Positions 51,573 to 55,512 of a stretch of 55,512 bases of DNA are shown piece by piece (within the stretch, counting starts at the first letter, position 1; each line of letters opens with the position of its first letter). Position numbers and translations under genes: made by a program. Source of the stretch: Desulfovibrio oxyclinae DSM 11498 (GTDB lineage: Bacteria > Desulfobacterota > Desulfovibrionia > Desulfovibrionales > Desulfovibrionaceae); contig NZ_AQXE01000002.1 of NCBI RefSeq assembly GCF_000375485.1, positions 199,540 to 255,051 of the forward strand, in the 5' to 3' direction. The notes under the pieces are model-generated. The model ran no database searches. It was not told the origin of the DNA and saw only the letters and a program-made list of their open reading frames with translations.

Positions 51573-52981
51573 TCATAGATGACGATCCGCAAGTCTGCGG
51601 CACCATTGAAAGTCTCTCTACCCGGATGGCGCACAAGCCGTCCAAGGCGCTGACTCTCGACGAGGGACTGCGCCGCGTGCGGCAGGGAGGGATAGATGTG
51701 GTGTTCCTTGATGTCCGGCTGCCAGACGGCAACGGCCTCGACATCCTGCCGGAAATCGTATCGCTCCCCGAAGCGCCCGAGGTTATCATCCTCACCGGTC
51801 GCGGGGATCCTGACGGGGCGGAGCTGGCCATCCAGCAGGGCGTCTGGGACTACCTGCTCAAGCCGAGCTCCGTGCGTGAGATCACCCTCACGCTGGGCCG
51901 GGCTCTGAAATATCGCGACCAGAAGCTCGCCAAGTCCGCGCTGGAAAATCTGGAACTCAGCGGTGTCATCGGCGAGAGTCCGACGTTCAAGAGCACCCTG
52001 CGCCAGTTGGCGGAAGCGGCCCGTGCGGATTCCAACGTGCTGGTCACCGGCGAGACCGGGACCGGCAAGGAGCTTTTCGCCCGTACCATCCACCGCAACA
52101 GCGGCCGCAAAGGCGGCAGTTTCGTGGTTGTGGATTGTGCATCGCTCACGGAGTCGCTGGTGGAGAGCACGCTGTTCGGCCACAAGAAGGGGGCGTTCAC
52201 CGGCGCGCATTCCGACCGCACCGGCCTCGTGAAGCTGGCTGACGGCGGCACGCTTTTCCTCGACGAAGTGGGGGAGATGCCCCTGTCGATCCAGAAGTCT
52301 TTTCTGCGTGTGCTTCAGGAACGTACGTTCCGGCCCGTGGGCGGCACATCGGAACTTCAAAGCGATTTCCGGCTGCTCTCCGCAACCAATCAGGATCTTG
52401 AAAAGCTTGTTGAACAGGGCGAGTTCCGCAGCGATCTGCTGTTCCGGCTCAAGACCATGCAGATTCACCTGCCGCCCCTGCGTATGCGTCCGGAAGACAT
52501 CCGTATTCTCGCCCAGTGGCAGACCGAGCGCGTCTGTCGCCGGTACGGCGTGGCGGAGAAGGGGTTCGGCTCCGATTTCCTGCCCACGCTGGAAAGCTAC
52601 GAGTGGCCCGGCAACGTGCGGGAACTGCTGAACATCATGGAGCAGACCGTGGTCGGTGCCGGCGAGGAAAAGACCCTGTATTCCATGCATTTGCCCCGCG
52701 AGCTTCGCATCAAGGTCGCCCGGGCGCAGATCCACAAGATGACCGGTTCCGATTCTTCGGACGACGCCCAGCCGGGTCGCAAGCTCGGGCAGGACATCTT
52801 CGAGGAAATCTTCGAGCAGCAGCTTCCGGCTCTTCGCGACTTCAAGTCCATGGCCGAGAAAGCCTACCTTGAAGAGCTCATCCGCCAGTGCGAGGGCGAT
52901 GTGCCCAAGACGCTCTCCGTCTCAGGGCTCTCACGCTCGCATTTTTACGCCCTGCTGAAGAAGTACGGCCTATCACTCTAG
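51557..52981 (+). CDS. Sigma54-dependent response regulator (LurR-like)
   Basis: This 474-residue activator of the NtrC family. The receiver has Asp52 (VVFLDVRLPDG). The AAA domain has Walker A GETGTGKE (165-172), GAFTGA (212-217, the sigma54 contact) and FLDEVGEMP. A short Fis-type helix-turn-helix is at the C terminus (SVSGLSRSHFYALLKKYG). The GTG start at 51557 lies behind GAGGTGATAC and overlaps the kinase stop by 16 bases, so the pair is co-expressed. Together with por downstream this matches the order of the lactate regulator LurR region in Desulfovibrio vulgaris as I remember it. Likely target: the por promoter at 53212. Confidence 0.93.
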   Translation: MARILIIDDDPQVCGTIESLSTRMAHKPSKALTLDEGLRRVRQGGIDVVFLDVRLPDGNGLDILPEIVSLPEAPEVIILTGRGDPDGAELAIQQGVWDYLLKPSSVREITLTLGRALKYRDQKLAKSALENLELSGVIGESPTFKSTLRQLAEAARADSNVLVTGETGTGKELFARTIHRNSGRKGGSFVVVDCASLTESLVESTLFGHKKGAFTGAHSDRTGLVKLADGGTLFLDEVGEMPLSIQKSFLRVLQERTFRPVGGTSELQSDFRLLSATNQDLEKLVEQGEFRSDLLFRLKTMQIHLPPLRMRPEDIRILAQWQTERVCRRYGVAEKGFGSDFLPTLESYEWPGNVRELLNIMEQTVVGAGEEKTLYSMHLPRELRIKVARAQIHKMTGSDSSDDAQPGRKLGQDIFEEIFEQQLPALRDFKSMAEKAYLEELIRQCEGDVPKTLSVSGLSRSHFYALLKKYGLSL

Positions 52982-53000
52982 ACACCCGCTGACGAGTCCC

Positions 53001-53018
53001 TGTCCGAAATTTCGGACA
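53001..53018. promoter_or_regulatory. Operator palindrome 1 (enhancer-type site)
   Basis: TGTCCGAAATTTCGGACA is a perfect 18-base palindrome, core GTCCGAA-N2-TTCGGAC. It lies 211 bases upstream of the sigma54-like promoter, a usual distance for enhancer sites. Its likely protein is the regulator encoded just upstream. Confidence 0.75.
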
Positions 53019-53046
53019 AAGTAAGGTTAATAATTTTGGATGTTTG

Positions 53047-53067
53047 CGAACTCGGTTTTCCGGTTCG
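53047..53067. promoter_or_regulatory. Third, imperfect inverted repeat
   Basis: CGAACTCGG and CCGGTTCG form an imperfect inverted repeat around a short T run, between the two palindromes. It may be a weak terminator for the regulator mRNA or an accessory site. Confidence 0.35.
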
Positions 53068-53110
53068 TTACCTTTGTCTTCTTTTTCACACAGTCATGGG
53101 CCCGAAACGT

Positions 53111-53126
53111 GTCCGAATTTTCGGAC
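53111..53126. promoter_or_regulatory. Operator palindrome 2 (enhancer-type site)
   Basis: GTCCGAA-TT-TTCGGAC has the same arms and spacer length as palindrome 1, with its centre 109 bases further on (about ten helical turns). It lies about 85 bases upstream of the promoter. Confidence 0.75.
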
Positions 53127-53143
53127 TCAGAGGGTTATAGAAG

Positions 53144-53236
53144 ATGTCCACGGGAGGTGATTATAATCCTACTCATTCGAATTTTCTGCATTATTGGGAG
53201 TTGAGAAAGTTTGGCATGGTTCTTGGTAATAGGTGA
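53144..53236 (+). CDS. Possible 30-residue peptide upstream of por
   Basis: An ATG frame of 30 codons begins MSTGGDYNPTHS and ends MVLGNR before TGA. AGAGGG stands 9 bases upstream, but the frame runs straight through the sigma54-like promoter, so it would be translated only from a longer upstream transcript. The amino acid make-up looks protein-like (Trp, Tyr, His). A small open frame of this kind also exists at this place in the Desulfovibrio locus as I remember it. It could equally be chance. Confidence 0.3.
   Translation: MSTGGDYNPTHSNFLHYWELRKFGMVLGNR
53211..53226 (+). promoter_or_regulatory. Sigma54-type promoter of por
   Basis: TTGGCATGGTTCTTGG has the -24 TGGCAT (53212-53217), five bases, and the -12 TTGG (53223-53226), compared with TGGCAC-N5-TTGC. 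The GG to G spacing is correct. Transcription would start near 53237, leaving a leader of about 70 bases. Confidence 0.65.
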
Positions 53237-53281
53237 AAGCCACCCACATCCGAAGTGTGATGACACCGTTTGTAAACCCAT

Positions 53282-53296
53282 CGCCCGAAACGGGCG
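53282..53296 (+). other. Leader hairpin immediately upstream of the por ribosome site
   Basis: CGCCCG and CGGGCG pair perfectly around AAA, ending two bases before AAGGAGAG. It may protect the mRNA or tune translation. Confidence 0.5.
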
Positions 53297-53309
53297 CAAG
53301 GAGAGTTGA

Positions 53310-55512
<2,203 letters not shown>

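Noticed and set aside
53162..53167. A perfect TATAAT and a strong GGAGGTGAT upstream of por
   Set aside because: There is no -35 at the right distance for the TATAAT, and no start codon at the right distance behind the GGAGGTGAT. The sigma54-like element fits the neighbouring regulator better.

Overview
The window is a GC-rich piece of bacterial chromosome. It most likely comes from a sulfate-reducing member of the Desulfovibrionaceae. This rests on the ferredoxin III-type ferredoxin (10367), on the order sensor kinase, sigma54 response regulator, single-chain pyruvate:ferredoxin oxidoreductase (48921 to the right edge), which matches the lactate/pyruvate regulatory locus I remember from Desulfovibrio, and on many family-specific hypothetical proteins. 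No rRNA, CRISPR array, prophage or insertion sequence was seen. One tRNA gene (tRNA-Val, GAC) is present.

Layout. 0-7 kb: a NifU-like scaffold with gltX, a short AT-rich cassette holding a small Cys-rich protein, an ABC importer pair without its ATPase (minus strand), then argS and a SPOR protein. 7-14 kb: a MoeA-type protein and an M29 aminopeptidase (minus), a 7Fe/8Fe-type ferredoxin, and a four-gene YkgJ/unknown/TPR/HEAT-like operon. 14-24 kb: a large GGDEF-EAL protein, tRNA-Val, and the translation operon thrS-infC-rpmI-rplT-pheS-pheT, in which infC starts with an ATA codon. 24-29 kb (minus): an envelope operon (small protein, PAP2 phosphatase, ArnT/PMT-like glycosyltransferase, BON lipoprotein) and a DUF115 motility-associated glycosyltransferase. 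29-32.5 kb: a cysteine synthase fused to a degenerate cysteinyl-tRNA synthetase-like domain, followed by about 840 bp of non-coding DNA full of repeats and hairpins. 32.5-41.5 kb: periplasmic MsrAB, a small protein behind a sigma28-like promoter, glnS, a ferredoxin-nitroreductase, a hybrid histidine kinase, and an AhpF-like thioredoxin reductase with a small partner. 41.5-48.8 kb: typA, an amino-acid permease with aspartase, RlpA, a solute-binding protein and a glycine-zipper lipoprotein. 48.9 kb to the end: the two-component pair and por.

How the genes fit together. Much of the window serves translation: five genuine aminoacyl-tRNA synthetases (gltX, argS, thrS, pheST, glnS), IF-3, L35, L20, TypA, a tRNA and one pseudo-synthetase fused to a biosynthetic enzyme. 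A second theme is redox and central energy metabolism: pyruvate oxidation by Por, ferredoxins as electron carriers, thioredoxin reductase and MsrAB for repair. The right edge carries a coherent regulatory module: kinase and sigma54 activator, two identical-spacing palindromes (GTCCGAA-N2-TTCGGAC), a -24/-12 promoter, then por.

The most interesting items are the CysK/pseudo-CysRS fusion, the operator pair upstream of por, the ATA-initiated infC, the strong terminator squeezed between tRNA-Val and thrS, and a family of palindromic repeats placed directly 3' of genes.
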